From Dioscorea cayenensis subsp. rotundata (taxonomy: Eukaryota; Streptophyta; Magnoliopsida; Dioscoreales; Dioscoreaceae), in assembly GCF_009730915.1 (NCBI RefSeq), contig NC_052487.1, positions 2,170,001 to 2,234,000 on the forward strand: DNA of 64,000 bases, written 5' to 3'. Of the stretch, positions 22,330-34,478 are shown piece by piece (positions within the stretch are counted from its first letter, which is position 1; each line of letters begins with the position of its first letter). The notes under the pieces were generated by a model that was not told the origin of the DNA, ran no database searches, and saw only the letters and a list, made by a program, of their open reading frames with translations. The translations under genes were made by a program, and so were the position numbers.

Positions 22330-22715
22330 AATTCTTAAAAAGAAAGCAAATTAAATCAAACTAGTTATTCATGTTTCTAATTCATTATACATATAACCAT
22401 AATTTTCTTTTTCTTTATAGACATTATTTATTAATTTTAAAAACTCCAAGTAATGCTTTCTCCTTGGTATAATGAATATGTTTTCTAATAATAGCTCTCA
22501 AAAAGCATATGTTAAAATCTAAAAAAATTAAAAATGACAACTAGATAAATTATAAGATTTTATAATCTTAAAAAGAAAGCATATTCAAATAAAACGAGTT
22601 ACTCATTCTACCTACAAACAAGTTGCCTTCCTAGACCTCATTTATTAGTTCTAAAAACTCCAAAATACAAAACACTTTCTTTTTGTATAGTGAATATATT
22701 TTCTAATAATTTAAC
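22330..22715. repeat. diverged tandem duplication, period about 230 bp
   Basis: The string CTTAAAAAGAAAGCA(A/T)ATT, then ATTTATTA(A/G)TTCTAAAAACTCCAA and TTTTCTAATAAT recurs in order at about 22335-22495 and 22567-22712 with many differences. An old duplication without coding content. Confidence 0.55.
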
Positions 22716-22892
22716 AATTATATTAATTAATGATATTTTTCAAAAGTATATATCTTACAATCAATTATCTCATAATGATGCATTGATAAATATTTTTTTT
22801 ATTTTTTTACTTTTAAAAAAGCCAATAGCCCACCACAACTGATTATCATGTGGTAAATTGACAATGAATGAAAATGCACATGCCAACGAATT

Positions 22893-23128
22893 TTGGGTCT
22901 ATTGGTACACGGGTCACCGATAAAGCTCTCATCAAGTGGTGAGAGTTCGATTCTCGGCTGAGGGCACATTTCTGGGAGTTATGAATAGTAGTTGTGTATG
23001 AGTGGTTCCAGCGCCCACGTGAGCGCGGCCCCATCTCCATTTAATTTACCGAGGCTTGTGCATGCACGTCCTTGGGTCTTTAGTGGGTTCGCCCCGCTCC
23101 TTTTTCCAAAAAAAAAAAAAAAAACCTG
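22893..23128 (+). mobile_element. tRNA-derived SINE, about 235 bp, with A tail
   Basis: A B-box-like GAGAGTTCGATTCTCGG lies at 22941-22957, about 50 bp after the apparent 5' end. The body is GC-rich compared with its surroundings (GGTTCCAGCGCCCACGTGAG; GCATGCACGTCCTTGGGTC; GGGTTCGCCCCGCTCC) and the element ends in an uninterrupted A run of about 16 at 23109-23124. These are features of plant SINEs. No reliable target duplication was found, so the ends are approximate. Confidence 0.7.
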
Positions 23129-24742
23129 TGACTCACTGTAGCAATATTGTTCACCATTATTTTTTTTACTCAAATATATTAAATAAGTTCTGAGTAGATC
23201 TGTTACAGGAGTTGAATCCCTTTCTTCTAGAATTGCATGGTAGATGACTTATTAGTTTGATATAGTTTTTGCAAATCTTCTGAACATACAAATAGACTTT
23301 TCAGTACCTCATGTAGTACTTAATATAATTAATAAGTCTTTATGATCATTATAAATTTTCTGGGTATAGACGTAACAAATTTTTTATTGTCCTATATAGT
23401 AATTAACCGAATTAATAAGTCTTTAAGAAGTTAATAAATTGTCATATTTAATGCACATCTATCTATACATATTTATCAATTTGATAATTTTTAAGTGCCG
23501 TGCTTGTCACTTATTGGAGAAAAAAAAAAAAAACTTTATAAATAAGATGTTTCTTCCTGTTTCACAACGTGTTAATTTATCAAAATGTGTTTTAGATGAT
23601 TAGGTTGTTCAAATGGGTTGGTATGACTTGATATTTATCAAAGTTAAAAGAATTCAACACCAAGGAATAAAGTTTTGCATTAATTTAAATATTTATCAAA
23701 GTTTATTTCTTGAAATCTTTAACATTCTCTATTCATTATTATAGACTCACCTCAACCTTTTTTCTTAATCATTTGAAAGCCTCTTGGAATCTCAATTAAA
23801 GGCACTAATCAAGGTGTCAAGATTTTATTTATTTATTTATTTATTGAACATAGATGTGATGAATCATAATCCCTTATCTATTATTATATTTTTAATCTCA
23901 CCAAACATTTAACAACTGTTTCACTAATATCTAATAAAAAATCCTTAATATATATCTTACATTAATTTACAAAACATAATCATTCAAAAATATTTTAATT
24001 ACTATTATTTGTATAAAAAACAAAATAATTAAAAAAAAGATCATACCTAAATTATTCTTCTATTATTAAGCATTGCACACGAAAATATATTTTAGAATTA
24101 AAAAAAATAAAGTAGATATATTTTCTTTATCTCCCTGCGATGTTAATATTATGTTTTTTTAACAAATAAATATATATAGCAAAGTTGACAAATACCTCCC
24201 ACAAGAGATTGTCAAAGAACAAATATACATGTTGACGTATTAATTATAGTGATTTAATACATTTTTAAAAATTTAATATACAGAAATGATTAACATAAAA
24301 AAAAACAATAGGTTACCACATATACTCAAGATAAAATATCAAATATAATAACTTTATAAATGATAAATTTATCTTGCTTTGCAACTCTGAAAAATAAGAA
24401 GAATATGATTTATTTTATTAAAATTCCAGTGAAAAATCTACAAATAATACTGTTATAATATTTTTTACAATATTTATAGATAACATTGGTCCCCCTGCCA
24501 CTCACCCATTGTTTACTTATGATTTATCACCGGATGGCACTCACCATTTAAAGATAACTCACCACTCAATGGTTGTCATTTAATGAATAGTGGATGAGAT
24601 AGATTTTAAAATTAAAAAAAAAAAATAGAATTAAAGAAGAACCAATAATTCTTTTCGGTACAAAAATATCTCAACAAAGACCCATCAAAATATCATAGTT
24701 TAAAAATAACATAGCATTCCATTTTTCAATATATAATAAGTC
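23129..24742. other. AT-rich intergenic stretch, nothing recognised
   Basis: No reading frame of interest, tRNA-like box or terminal repeats. A (TTTA)n run lies at about 23825-23845. Confidence 0.5.
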
Positions 24743-25058
24743 AAAATATCAAAATGGTCCCTCTATTTTATATTTTCTGTTTTTTTAGTCCTTTTAATAT
24801 AAAATCCGTTTTTTTGTCCTCGTATTTTTATATTTTTGTCTTTTTGGTCGCTCTAATTGACGGATCTACCTTTTTAGTCATTCTAATTGATGAATTAGAG
24901 GGCCAAAAAAGATGAAAATATGTAAATAAGAGGATTAAAAGGGCAAATTTTACAACTAAAGAACGAAAATATATAAATACAAAATCTAAAAGGGCGAATT
25001 TTATATTAGAGATACTAAAATGGTGAAAAACATAAAATAAAGAAACCATATTGATATT
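24743..25058. mobile_element. foldback (long inverted repeat) element, about 315 bp
   Basis: The two halves are imperfect reverse complements over nearly the whole length, centred near 24890. Left start AAATATCAAAATGGTCCCTC pairs with reversed right end AAATATCAATATGGTTTCTT; inner parts such as TTTTTAGTCATTCTAATTGA pair with AATTAGAGGGCCAAAAAAG. GGTCCCT...TTTTAGTCC ends are common on plant MULE-like or foldback MITEs. No coding content. Superfamily cannot be fixed because no clean target duplication was found. Confidence 0.7.
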
Positions 25059-25432
25059 TATATAAATCATTTGATTGGATCCAAAGTTTTAAAAATTTAA
25101 ATAAATAATTATATATATATATATATAAACATCGAACGGGCAAAAGACAAAGAACGCGAATCTCGAGGCATTGACAAAGTCAAAAATGTGGGCCCGAAAA
25201 TCTAGCGTTGGATCCGGACCGGACAAAATGTTGGGCGCAGAGATGGAGCGTGTCTGAACAAAGTTACCGTGAAAAACGGGACAGACCTCTCTCTCTCTCT
25301 CTTTGTCCTGTCGCTGTCTTCTCCGTCTCATTTTACCAAATTACCCTTTTAAATTTTGCAATTCCTAACATACCCCTACCATTACCGACATCATCAACTT
25401 GCCCCCTTTGTCCTTGTGTATTGTTCTTCCTC

Positions 25433-25492
<60 letters not shown>

Positions 25493-27000
25493 CTCACATT
25501 TCACCAAAATTTCAAACAAATAAATTTGAGGTTTTTATTTTATTTTAAACTTATACTATTAATTAAAAATAAAAATTATTATTATTATAAACTCATATTT
25601 TATCTTATTACGAAAATAAAAATGAGATATTAAAAAAATCTGAAATTATAGACTTGTTAGAATTAATAATGATTGTAAGTGAGGACTAGCTGTTCAAAAA
25701 TATTATATCACTTTTAAAAAAATAATAAAAAAAAATTAAAAAATATTCTTTCAACATCCTACATTGTTTTTCATATCTGAATACTTATTTATTGAACTGT
25801 CATTTTCTAATTAAGATCATCATTTACGTAATTAAATATTTAAATAGAGGTTTTTGAGTTAATCATCGTTTAGGATAAGTGATTTAATTTAATTTTAGCG
25901 TTGTATTAATTGTTGACTTCAAAACTAGAAGCATCTCTCATTGCTTTCTTATTTTATTTTTTAAATACAGCTTATTGTATCATGTTATATCTTAATCTTA
26001 TTAAAAGATGAGCCTTTTATTCATGCCAAACTTTTGTTCTCCATTAAGGGAGCAATATTTAGGTTTAAGGGTTTTCTTGTTTTAGGTGAACTACCCTTGA
26101 AATTGCAGCGATGGGATTACATTTTGCCATATCAAGTGGGAAAAATAATATATATATATTTCATTTTATAAAAAAAATTTATGGAGGACCCATCATAAGA
26201 AATGTCCCTGGATTTCAACCGCTACTAAGAATGTTTATAGTAGATAAATAAACATCTACAGTAAATTCTAAATCCAGAGATATCCTAGGTAGAAATTGGA
26301 TTTTATGAACAATTAATAGTCGTTGGATCATCATCCAATAATTGTAAATAAACATTCCTAATAATTAATTATCCACATAAATACACAGATGACTTAAATA
26401 TATATAAATATTTTTATTTATTTAATAATGAAAATAAATAAAATTTTATTAATACAACTCACCCCAATCGTGCATTGAGAATGAAACAAAACTCCCATCT
26501 CCTGAATTTTTTTATGTTGATGTTGGATTGGTACATTGAGTGTTTTACCTTTAGATTATTACTAGTCACTAATTCATTTTATTTTCAAACACATAATATA
26601 TTAACAAAAAATCTACTAATTAATAGTTGAAATTATTCAACATAAATTCATTAACTACAATTTTTTTTACAAAAACAACAAGCTATAATCTACAACTAAG
26701 TTATTAAAAAAACAATCAAATATAACAATTACAGTGATTTAACGATCTTAAAAGATTTTAGGTAAGATGGATTAACATGTAAGATAATAATGCTCTATCA
26801 TATACACTCAAATTGATTTACTGTAAAGCGAATAAAAAAAAATAAAAAATAAGATTTCTTTCGTAACAAACCAAATAAACAGTAAATAAACAATTTACAT
26901 AATATTTTTTACAGTATTATATAATATTATACCGTAGATATAATTTTCGATCTTCCAACGCTCACCCACCATCTAATTAGAACTACTTTCAACTGCATCT
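25059..27000. other. AT-rich intergenic stretch with (TTA)n microsatellite
   Basis: A (TTA)n run at about 25433-25492 and a (CT)n at about 25290-25302. Around 25140-25390 base composition is higher in GC, with nothing recognisable. The rest is AT-rich with no gene seen. Confidence 0.45.
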
Positions 27001-27400
27001 AAATACTCATATATATATATATATATATAATTTTTTTTAATTTTTTTTTGAAATAATATACTTACAAAACTCAAGAAACACACATGACACAACACCAAGG
27101 ACTTTGTTATCCAAAGGGTAAAGAGTTAGAAATAAAAGACACAGAGAGGAGATGAGAGAGGAGAGGTTGAGGAGAGGGATAAGAGCCAAGAAGAAACAAG
27201 ACCATGTGAGTAGTGATCAGTGTTTCAGAGAGGAATCTTATTCAAGGCCACTTCCCAAGGCCACCACCACCACCACCTCTCCTCTCCTCTATCCTCCTCA
27301 TCATCTCCACCTCTCAACCCCTTCTTTTCAAACATTTTTAAGCTTCAATTCACACCTCCTCAAAACCACACCAAAACCTCTCTTCTTCTTCTTCTTCTTC

Positions 27401-27433
<33 letters not shown>

Positions 27434-27539
27434 GTATCCATACTTCATCCTTCTTCTTTTTTTTAACTTACATGAAGGACATAGCTTTGTTGATCACTTG
27501 ATGTTTTATTTTGGTTTGTTAAGTTGTATGGATTTGGAA
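27001..27539 (+). promoter_or_regulatory. probable promoter and 5' part of the MIR159 primary transcript
   Basis: An AT/TATA tract at 27009-27030 is followed by a purine-rich, then C/T-rich stretch (AGAGAGGAGATGAGAGAGG; CCACCACCACCACCTCTCC) and a (TTC)n(ATT)n run at 27379-27432, a typical plant leader. It holds open frames, including 104 codons from 27152 and a 9-codon frame MKDIALLIT at 27472-27501, the last complete one before the hairpin. Whether any is translated cannot be judged. Confidence 0.4.
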
Positions 27540-27773
27540 GAGGAGCTCCTTGAAGTCCAAAAGAGAGTCTTGAAAGAGCTTGGTTGAGCTGCTGAGTTAT
27601 GGATTCCACTATCCTATTCCATGTTTTTTATTATACAAAGAACTAGAGATATAGAGAGAGCTAAAGAGGAAAGAAGTTAAAGGAGTTAATTTGGGATAGG
27701 TTTGTGGGTTGCATGATTCAGGAGCTGCATTAGTTCTTTCAGACTTTTGTTTGGATTGAAGGGAGCTCTACAT
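27540..27773 (+). ncRNA. MIR159: MIR159 microRNA precursor hairpin
   Basis: The 21 nt at 27750-27770 (TTTGGATTGAAGG then GAGCTCTA) equal the conserved plant miR159a sequence as I know it. The opposite arm at 27543-27563 (GAGCTCCTTGAAGTCCAAAAG) is the star strand, pairing with few mismatches. Loop-proximal parts AGCTGCTGAGTTATGGATTC at 27588-27607 and GCATGATTCAGGAGCTGCAT at 27711-27730 also pair; a long foldback with a second conserved duplex is typical of MIR159/MIR319. miR159 directs cleavage of GAMYB-like MYB mRNAs in reproductive and seed tissues. Arm spacing of about 230 nt is normal for this family. Confidence 0.96.
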
Positions 27774-28860
27774 CTATATTTTATGTGACTAACTCTTCTC
27801 TATTTTATTTATTATTTTTTCTTTTGTTTACTTAAGTTTCTATTTTGACATTTATTTTTACTGTGTTTTTTGTTTATTGATGATTCTATTGAAGTTTTGT
27901 GGTTTTTCTCTTAAGTGGTTGGTGGGATGCCATTGTCCACTCATTTTATTGGATTCTTATATGCAATGAACTCTACTTCCATTTACTATTTATGGTTTGG
28001 TTTTTTAGTTTTTTTTTTTTTTCCTAAATTTTATCAGCATGTGCTTTGATGAGTGTTTTGCTCGTTGGGAAGGTATGTATGGGTTGTATTGTTTCTTTTG
28101 ATTTTGATTTTGATTTTGTTCTGATTAAGTGGAAGTATTTGTTTTAATTGCAGATTATTATCATTGGATCTGGGAGTTGAAGATCTCACGGATGGAGAGT
28201 TTATTATTATTATTTTTTATTTTTTTTCATTATTTATTTATAAGATTGTTACTTAAGTTCTGTAATTTTTTACAATTAATGTCAAATTTTGGAGAGAACA
28301 ATTACAAGTACCGAAAGATATTTTCATTGGCATATTTTGATTAGTTTTTTAAAGTAGAAAATATTACCTATTATTAATTATTATGGCTGTGGTTCTTATG
28401 CATTAAATAAATAATACATATCAGAATTAATTATTACTCAAATTTTGAGAAACACAACTAATCAATGAATAATTTTCCCATAAAGAAAAAAAAATATATA
28501 TATATAGATAATACAAAGAAAATTTGACAATCTTATATAAAAATATTACAAGATTCCAACACCTGTCTACATAGGGAAATAATTAAAGGTACACAATTAA
28601 TGACAAAGAACATCTCTTTAAAGCTACAGAGTGGCCAAAACATGATTACAAACCCAAATCTATCATCCTAGAGAAGCAAACAAAGAATTTTTGTCAAACT
28701 ATCTTAATAATAATCAAACTATATGTGACTTGAAACAAGACTTAAAATACAATTAAAGACCTTAAATTGTCACTAATCTGAGTGTCACAGTGCCTTGAAT
28801 AAGGTGGTTCCCTTTTTTTTCCTTTTTTGGTTTTTTCTTTAACATTTCATGTGAGATGCT
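27774..28860. other. 3' part of MIR159 transcript and PEX3 3' flank
   Basis: T-rich and AT-rich DNA. From about 28560 the composition is more mixed and is probably PEX3 3' UTR on the minus strand. Frames here have no family match. Confidence 0.4.
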
Positions 28861-31800
28861 TCAGAATCCGGGTGGCATGTTGGAATAGAGTAGTGTGTAA
28901 AAAAGTTCAACTTCTGGGGAACTCTGAATGGCATGGATGAACTTGTTGTTGGTTGGATCTTCAAGCATTGGAGAACCAATTTGTGCAACTCTAGGAAGGA
29001 GTCTGGCCAAGGGAACTTCAGATGAACTGGTTGAATTGAAACTTGAGGCAATGTCCTCCATCAGCATGTCTACCATTTTTCTCAAGGATAACATGGCAAT
29101 GTTCCGAAAATCAGGACTGTAAGAGAATAGATTCCATGTTATAAAAAAACCTTGGGAGTTTGTAAAATGCATAGACGAAGCCAATTGTATAAAACCATAG
29201 ATAATGTGTGAAAGAAATGGTTTTGCAAGCATATGATGTTCATCAACTATATGGCAAATAACCACTAACCACCATCTGTGTGATATGTTCTCAAGTTTAT
29301 TCTAGGTCATCATGCAAGTAAATATTGATTCGATCAATTAAATGCAGCAAATAACAGATGTAAATACAAGGAACAGATGACAAACAGAAGTTAAATAATA
29401 TGAAAGAACAAGAAGCCATCTTCTATGGAGAGCTGGCTTCTAAAATGATGACAAATACCAATCTATAAGGGTAAGCTAGCAGTGGAAGAAAAATTTAAGC
29501 TTGGCCATTCTCATAACTTATCCTGAGTAGAATTAACTTAGAGAAAAGATAATCCTGGAAATATGCAGAAGTATAGTTAATGTAGGCCATAGGACACAGC
29601 TTTCTTCACGGTTAATACCATATGTCAGCTCAAGTTGGTCACATGTAAAATTATATATGTTCATAAAACTTTAAATTTTGTAAACCCAAAGACCCAGAAA
29701 AATATACCTTGATAGCACTGCACGAGTCTCCCCCATAAGTTTTTCAAGTTTGCTAATGTCCATGAAAAAAGAAGAATTGCCAGATCCATTGGAAGACACT
29801 GCCATGAGCTGCCTGTATGTAGTGGCATCTTCAGGTAACAAGTAGCTCAGCCAGTGATTTGAATCATCAAAGCCCATAAATGACTCCAATATCCTAGTGA
29901 TTGTTTCACGCAGTTGGGCCACACGGAAGAGATCCTTCAGCTGCTTTCTGTATTTTATTGAATGTCAAAAAATCCCATTAATCCTTAAAAAAACATCTAA
30001 CATTCCAATAACAAATGCATTCGGCCAACGCAGATGAATAGAATTGATTATAAAAAAAAAAGAAAAAAATATGACACCAATGTCAATGGGAATTTAATAT
30101 AAAGAAGTTAATGTTTAGCATGCGTGTGCACAGGGAAAATTTCAAAAAGAATGTGCAGAAAAAAAAAAAATGTAGCTCCAATAAAAAACCACTTTTTTTT
30201 TTGTTAAGGGGGTTGATACACCTAATGAAAACAACCCTAAACATGCCTCTTAGATCCTATGAAGTTATGACTCGATTAACTTCTTACTCTTTCATAACAT
30301 CCACCACAGCATTTTGCATGCTTGAAATCAATGAGGTAACACCATACGTGGAAAGAAAATCTGCAGTTCCAAGAAATTCTTGTTGGCCATGGCTATTTAA
30401 AGAGTCTTCCTTGTCCTGAAAAAAATAAAGATAGGAAAACCAACTCAAAAAACATGTGATACACACACAGCAAAACATTACAGTTAAGCATATGCAAATA
30501 TTAGATCATAGCTATTGAGTCTAGATGGTATTGTTGCGTTGTTTTAATTAGGATACTACCATTGCTTTAATTTATCTTTTGTAATTTGTCTTAAGGCTTC
30601 ACTCGACATTGTTGAGAAATCCAAGGGTTGCTGTCGTAATTAAACTTCTAACTATTATCGTCAGGGGAAAAAAATCATTCTTCCAACTTTGTACAATAAC
30701 AATGTTTGGTTGTTATTGTGATGTCATGATGCAGAAATCAGTACCTTCAAATATCACTAGTATGCTGTATGATTGTCCCAGGCCTCAAGTCATGAAGATG
30801 AATATGACATCTTAGATTTGGAAAATCCTATATGAAGACATGCTTATTGGAGCGGGCAGTTAAGGTATACACACCACCATGATCCTGCCCGTACAAATTA
30901 ATAATTGCACATGCAAAGTCTTAATGCAGAAATTACATAGCCAACCAAAGCACATCAAACAATTATAACACAATACATCCAAAATTTATGCATTTAAAGG
31001 CTGTCAACAACCATCTACTAAAATATCATTAAGGGCAGAGTAATATACATTAACGGGATCTCTTGACAAACTTAAGCATCATAAACAGCAAACATAATAA
31101 TCACATTCACATTCTTCACTCAATTCTATACAAACGTAGATAATGCAATACTGCACATGAAACATAGCAACTAAATATGAGCAGAATGCTCCAGTAAAGA
31201 GAAATGCAACAGAATAATCCTCATATGTTTGCTTAAGTGCAAAAAAAAAGCAAATTCACTCTGACAAAGAAAAACAGAAAGCACTTACCAGCAATTGTGA
31301 GCTTCCCAAACCACGAGCTGTTTCTACATAAAGATGTCTACCTAAAATGTTGACCTGAACCCTCACATACAAACAAAGCATCGTCATTGCCCACAAGGAA
31401 GAGACAGTCTTTGTGAAACCTAATTGTCACAAACAACAACAAACCAAATCAGTACAAGATGAACATCCCTCACAAACAATTAACACTAGCATTAGAAAAG
31501 GCACACACTTAGATTTTTGAGCTGCTCCCACAACTCAAGCTTCTCCTTTGCAGTCAAACTACTAGGCTGCTCCTTCCCCTGCATCAACCTATCAGTAATA
31601 GCCGAAAGATCAAGCTCCTCCAACATCCGAGACCTCAAGTAATGCATAGCATATGGCAACGTCGTCGTATCCGAAATTCTCTGAATACTCTCAAAATGCT
31701 GCTGCAATCTTACCATCCAAAAAGCAAACCCAATCAAAACAACACCAAATTAAACAAAAAAAAAAAAATCAAAAAAATCCAAAAGATGATTACTGGGTCT

Positions 31801-32056
31801 TGATGAGCTCGTCAACACGGCGCTCATCCTCCAAATAAAGAACCCTAGCGCTGTGAGCTTGATAGAGCTTGTAAAGCGCATAGCTACCTCCAAACACACC
31901 AACAGCTACAAAAACTTTCCTCCTATGGCGTCTCCAAAGACCCCTAAATACAAATTGGGATCAATCTCAAGCTTTTCCAAAGATCAAAGCGATGGTGATG
32001 AGAACTGATAGAGGGATCGGATTGAATCGGAGAAAAACTCACCTTAGATTGAACAT
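28861..32056 (-). CDS. PEX3: peroxin 3 (PEX3), peroxisome biogenesis protein
   Basis: Peroxisomal membrane protein that docks PEX19 and its membrane-protein cargo. Seven coding exons on the minus strand: 32043-32056, 31794-31943, 31509-31708, 31289-31419, 30288-30415, 29708-29947, 28861-29116, phase kept, 372 residues, the usual plant length. The first exon is only 14 nt. Basic LWRRHRRKVF at 7-16 followed by a hydrophobic segment to about residue 32 is the N-terminal membrane anchor and targeting signal. Family blocks: SDTTTLPYAMHYLRSR, LYVRVQVNILGRHLY, ARGLGSSQLL, KQLKDLF and the C-terminal ELFYTLLYSNMPPGF. The exon 3 acceptor is weak (GGTAAG|ATTGCAG). Introns are up to about 870 bp. Confidence 0.94.
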
Positions 32057-32265
32057 GGCGTGATTAGAAGCGCATTAACGAGAATCAAAGAGGATTTGGA
32101 GCGAGGGTTGAGAGGGGGCTGAGGATTGGGAGGAGAGTGTGAGGGCTCGAGAGCACAGCGCGCAAGTGGGAATCTCTCTTGTTGATGGTTTTCTCGAGTA
32201 AACCGTCGGGGATACCCAAGTTCGGATCCGGGCTGCAATTCGGATTCGGGTTTGGATCCGTTATC

Positions 32266-32310
<45 letters not shown>

Positions 32311-32335
32311 TAAAATTAATCTTCATAGCGAGATT
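32057..32335. promoter_or_regulatory. PEX3 upstream region with (ATT)n run
   Basis: About 200 bp of GC-richer DNA, the probable PEX3 5' UTR and core promoter, then a pure (ATT)n tract at about 32266-32311. Confidence 0.45.
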
Positions 32336-32480
32336 ATTACATAACACATGTTACCGGGTTCGGTGGTTCGATACTTGTGAGTGAGATCCTAGGTTTGAAC
32401 CCCTGCCATAAAGTGAGGGTGTCTAGTATATTTAGAAAGTCCATGCATGCCTCTGCTTTATCCACTTGATAAAACTATAT
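32336..32480. mobile_element. possible tRNA-derived SINE fragment
   Basis: CGGTGGTTCGATACTTGTGA at about 32361 resembles a polymerase III A-box area, and AGGTTTGAACCCCTGCC at 32391-32407 is a strong B-box match, with tRNA-like spacing. The 3' end is lost in T-rich DNA and no tail or target duplication is visible. Confidence 0.4.
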
Positions 32481-33244
32481 AATATACCGTCTAAATGAAT
32501 ATTTTATTGTAAAAATAATATTTTTTTGGTATTTTTATTTGTCTTGTTTTAGATTTTTTTTCTTTTTTTAATTATTCATTTTAAAAAATTTATATAATAT
32601 TAAATATTATTTTTAAAATTTATTTTTTATATTTAATGTTCTTTAATATTTTTAATAAATTATATTCAAATGCATAACTTATTAAATTATATTTTAATTA
32701 AAAGTAATTTTAGAAAATTAATATAATTTTTTTTATAAATTTTAAATTATCAACTTATTTTAATTGATTTTTTTAACTAATGTAAATTAATTAAAATGTA
32801 CAAGTAAAAAAGACGGAAGGGAGTATATTATTAAAATTTTGGCATTCATAATATATATATATATATTTATATGTATAATTGATATAAATATCTTGTTATT
32901 ATAATTTAAATAAATATTTGATTAATTCTAGCAAACCTTGGGAACTATAATGATACTTCTTTAACTACTATGACAAAAAAAAAAGGCAATAATTTATTTT
33001 TTTTTTTAAAAAAAAAGGTTGGTGAGTCTTATCTGACGTTTTTAGCCGGTGCATGCCTCATGACACTCGTGAAATTAAATATTATAAATTACTTATCACC
33101 AATAAATCATCACCTAAAATAAAATATCTAAAAACATCACGTGAAGAAGAAACTCACAGCTATGAAACAGTTAATGTTAGTTGAATTGAATCATTTATTT
33201 ATTCCTTAATAAATTCCATTAAGATTAATGACTTGAAATGATAA
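32481..33244. other. AT-rich intergenic stretch
   Basis: GACGGAAGGGAGTA at about 32812-32825 looks like the right end of a Stowaway-type MITE; a matching left end may be the decayed stretch near 32530, but it is not certain. An (AT)n run lies at about 32852-32868. From about 33100 the DNA is probable 3' UTR of the next minus-strand gene. Confidence 0.35.
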
Positions 33245-33637
33245 TCAAATAATGGACTTTGAAACATTAAACAAAGAAACAAAAATCAAAATACAAGAAG
33301 TGGGCAAGCTGAAAAGAATGAAGAACATGAAGCCAATTGCAACACATGGCCTAGTGTTCATCAAAATGGACTGCAACATGCCTACAACTTCACAAACATC
33401 AGACTCATAATTGGTGTAATACTTCTTCTCCCACTCCATCCAATTTTTTGGAGGTTCATAGTTTCTTTCTTGCATCTTCATCTCATGAATTCTTTTCCTC
33501 AAAACTATCATGTTTTCATCGACAAGCCCGCCTCCGGAGTTTGAGTTGAAGGCACACCGAAGAGAGCTCCGGCGAGGCTTCGAAAGGCTGAGGCTAGGAA
33601 AGCGGTGGCCGGAGACTGGCAATGCGGTAGTTGTCAT
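33245..33637 (-). CDS. conserved plant protein of unknown function, 130 residues, C-terminal membrane segment
   Basis: Single exon. Order: a Ser/Arg-rich N-terminus (about residues 1-30, SLSLSKPRRSSLRC), which could be an organelle-targeting peptide; a conserved-looking core VLRKRIHEMKMQERNYEPP then NWMEWEKKYYTNYESDVCE; and a hydrophobic segment at about 99-125 (VAIGFMFFILFSLPTSCILI). I recall short plant proteins with the core pattern RIxxxxxxExxxEPPxxWxEWEKxYYxxYxxxVCxxVG and no established role. A TATA-like TATAAATA on the coding strand at about 33701-33712 places the transcript start shortly before the ATG at 33637. Function unknown. Confidence 0.7.
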   Translation of the reverse strand: MTTTALPVSGHRFPSLSLSKPRRSSLRCAFNSNSGGGLVDENMIVLRKRIHEMKMQERNYEPPKNWMEWEKKYYTNYESDVCEVVGMLQSILMNTRPCVAIGFMFFILFSLPTSCILIFVSLFNVSKSII

Positions 33638-34478
33638 GATTAATGGGTAAGTTATGTTTGGAAGATGAACAAAATTGAAGATGATGTTTGTGTGTGCATG
33701 GGTTTATTTATACTGAATTTGGAGGGAAGTAAGTTGGAAGTTGAAGTTGAAGTTGAAAATGAAGACGTGTGTGGTCGGTTAGTTAAGAGAATAGAATAAG
33801 CAAGGTTGGAAATCAGTTGGAAACTTCCTATTTACTTAGTTATGATTTATATATTAATTTATTTATTTATTGGAGAGAAAAAGAGATCTTGAGATACTGT
33901 TATTTGACTTTGATTATGATATAATTTATGTACAAGTAATGTGTTGTTTCTGTTTTCATGAGTTGATGAGGATTTGTTAATGATATTGACTTTGAAAAGG
34001 TGGTGGTGGAGTTGTTTCCCTGATTGTACTCTAAAGTTCATATATAGACCAATTCTCAGTTGTTGTTCAATAAAACGTTCACCTTCTGGAAAGAATATTT
34101 TATTTTATTGACAGAAGACATTTTTATGTACGTTCTTGGAATTAACTTCAAACTTGATTTTGTTGAAGCTTCTGGGAAAAAAACTCTATATAACTGTCAG
34201 TTATTATAATAATTCTTATTTCTGATTAAATTTTCTAAATGAACCATGCATTCTGTTTTCTGTTTATGTCTAATTAACAATGGCAAAGGAGTCAAAAACT
34301 TATAAAATTTTTGGCATATAACATAACTTGTGACGAAGTTTACAAAATTTAAATCTGAAATTACAACTAAACTGGATCTTGATTGCTTGGAAGTTGGAAC
34401 AATCAGTTCTGCTAGTAATTAAACTATTATAACTTCCATAAAATTACATCATGTCGACGATTAAAGTACTAAATAGTT
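33638..34478. promoter_or_regulatory. promoter of the 130-residue gene and AT-rich DNA
   Basis: The TATA box at about 33701-33712 (minus strand) is the only signal recognised. The rest up to the ABCG stop codon is AT-rich, with the last part probably ABCG 3' UTR. Confidence 0.4.

Noticed and set aside
25208-25633. 141-codon frame rich in Leu
   Set aside because: Its middle is the (TTA)n microsatellite, which is read as Leu; no gene signals surround it.
27152-27466. 104-codon frame treated as a protein gene
   Set aside because: It lies in the MIR159 leader and its end is translated microsatellite; kept only as a weak miPEP possibility.
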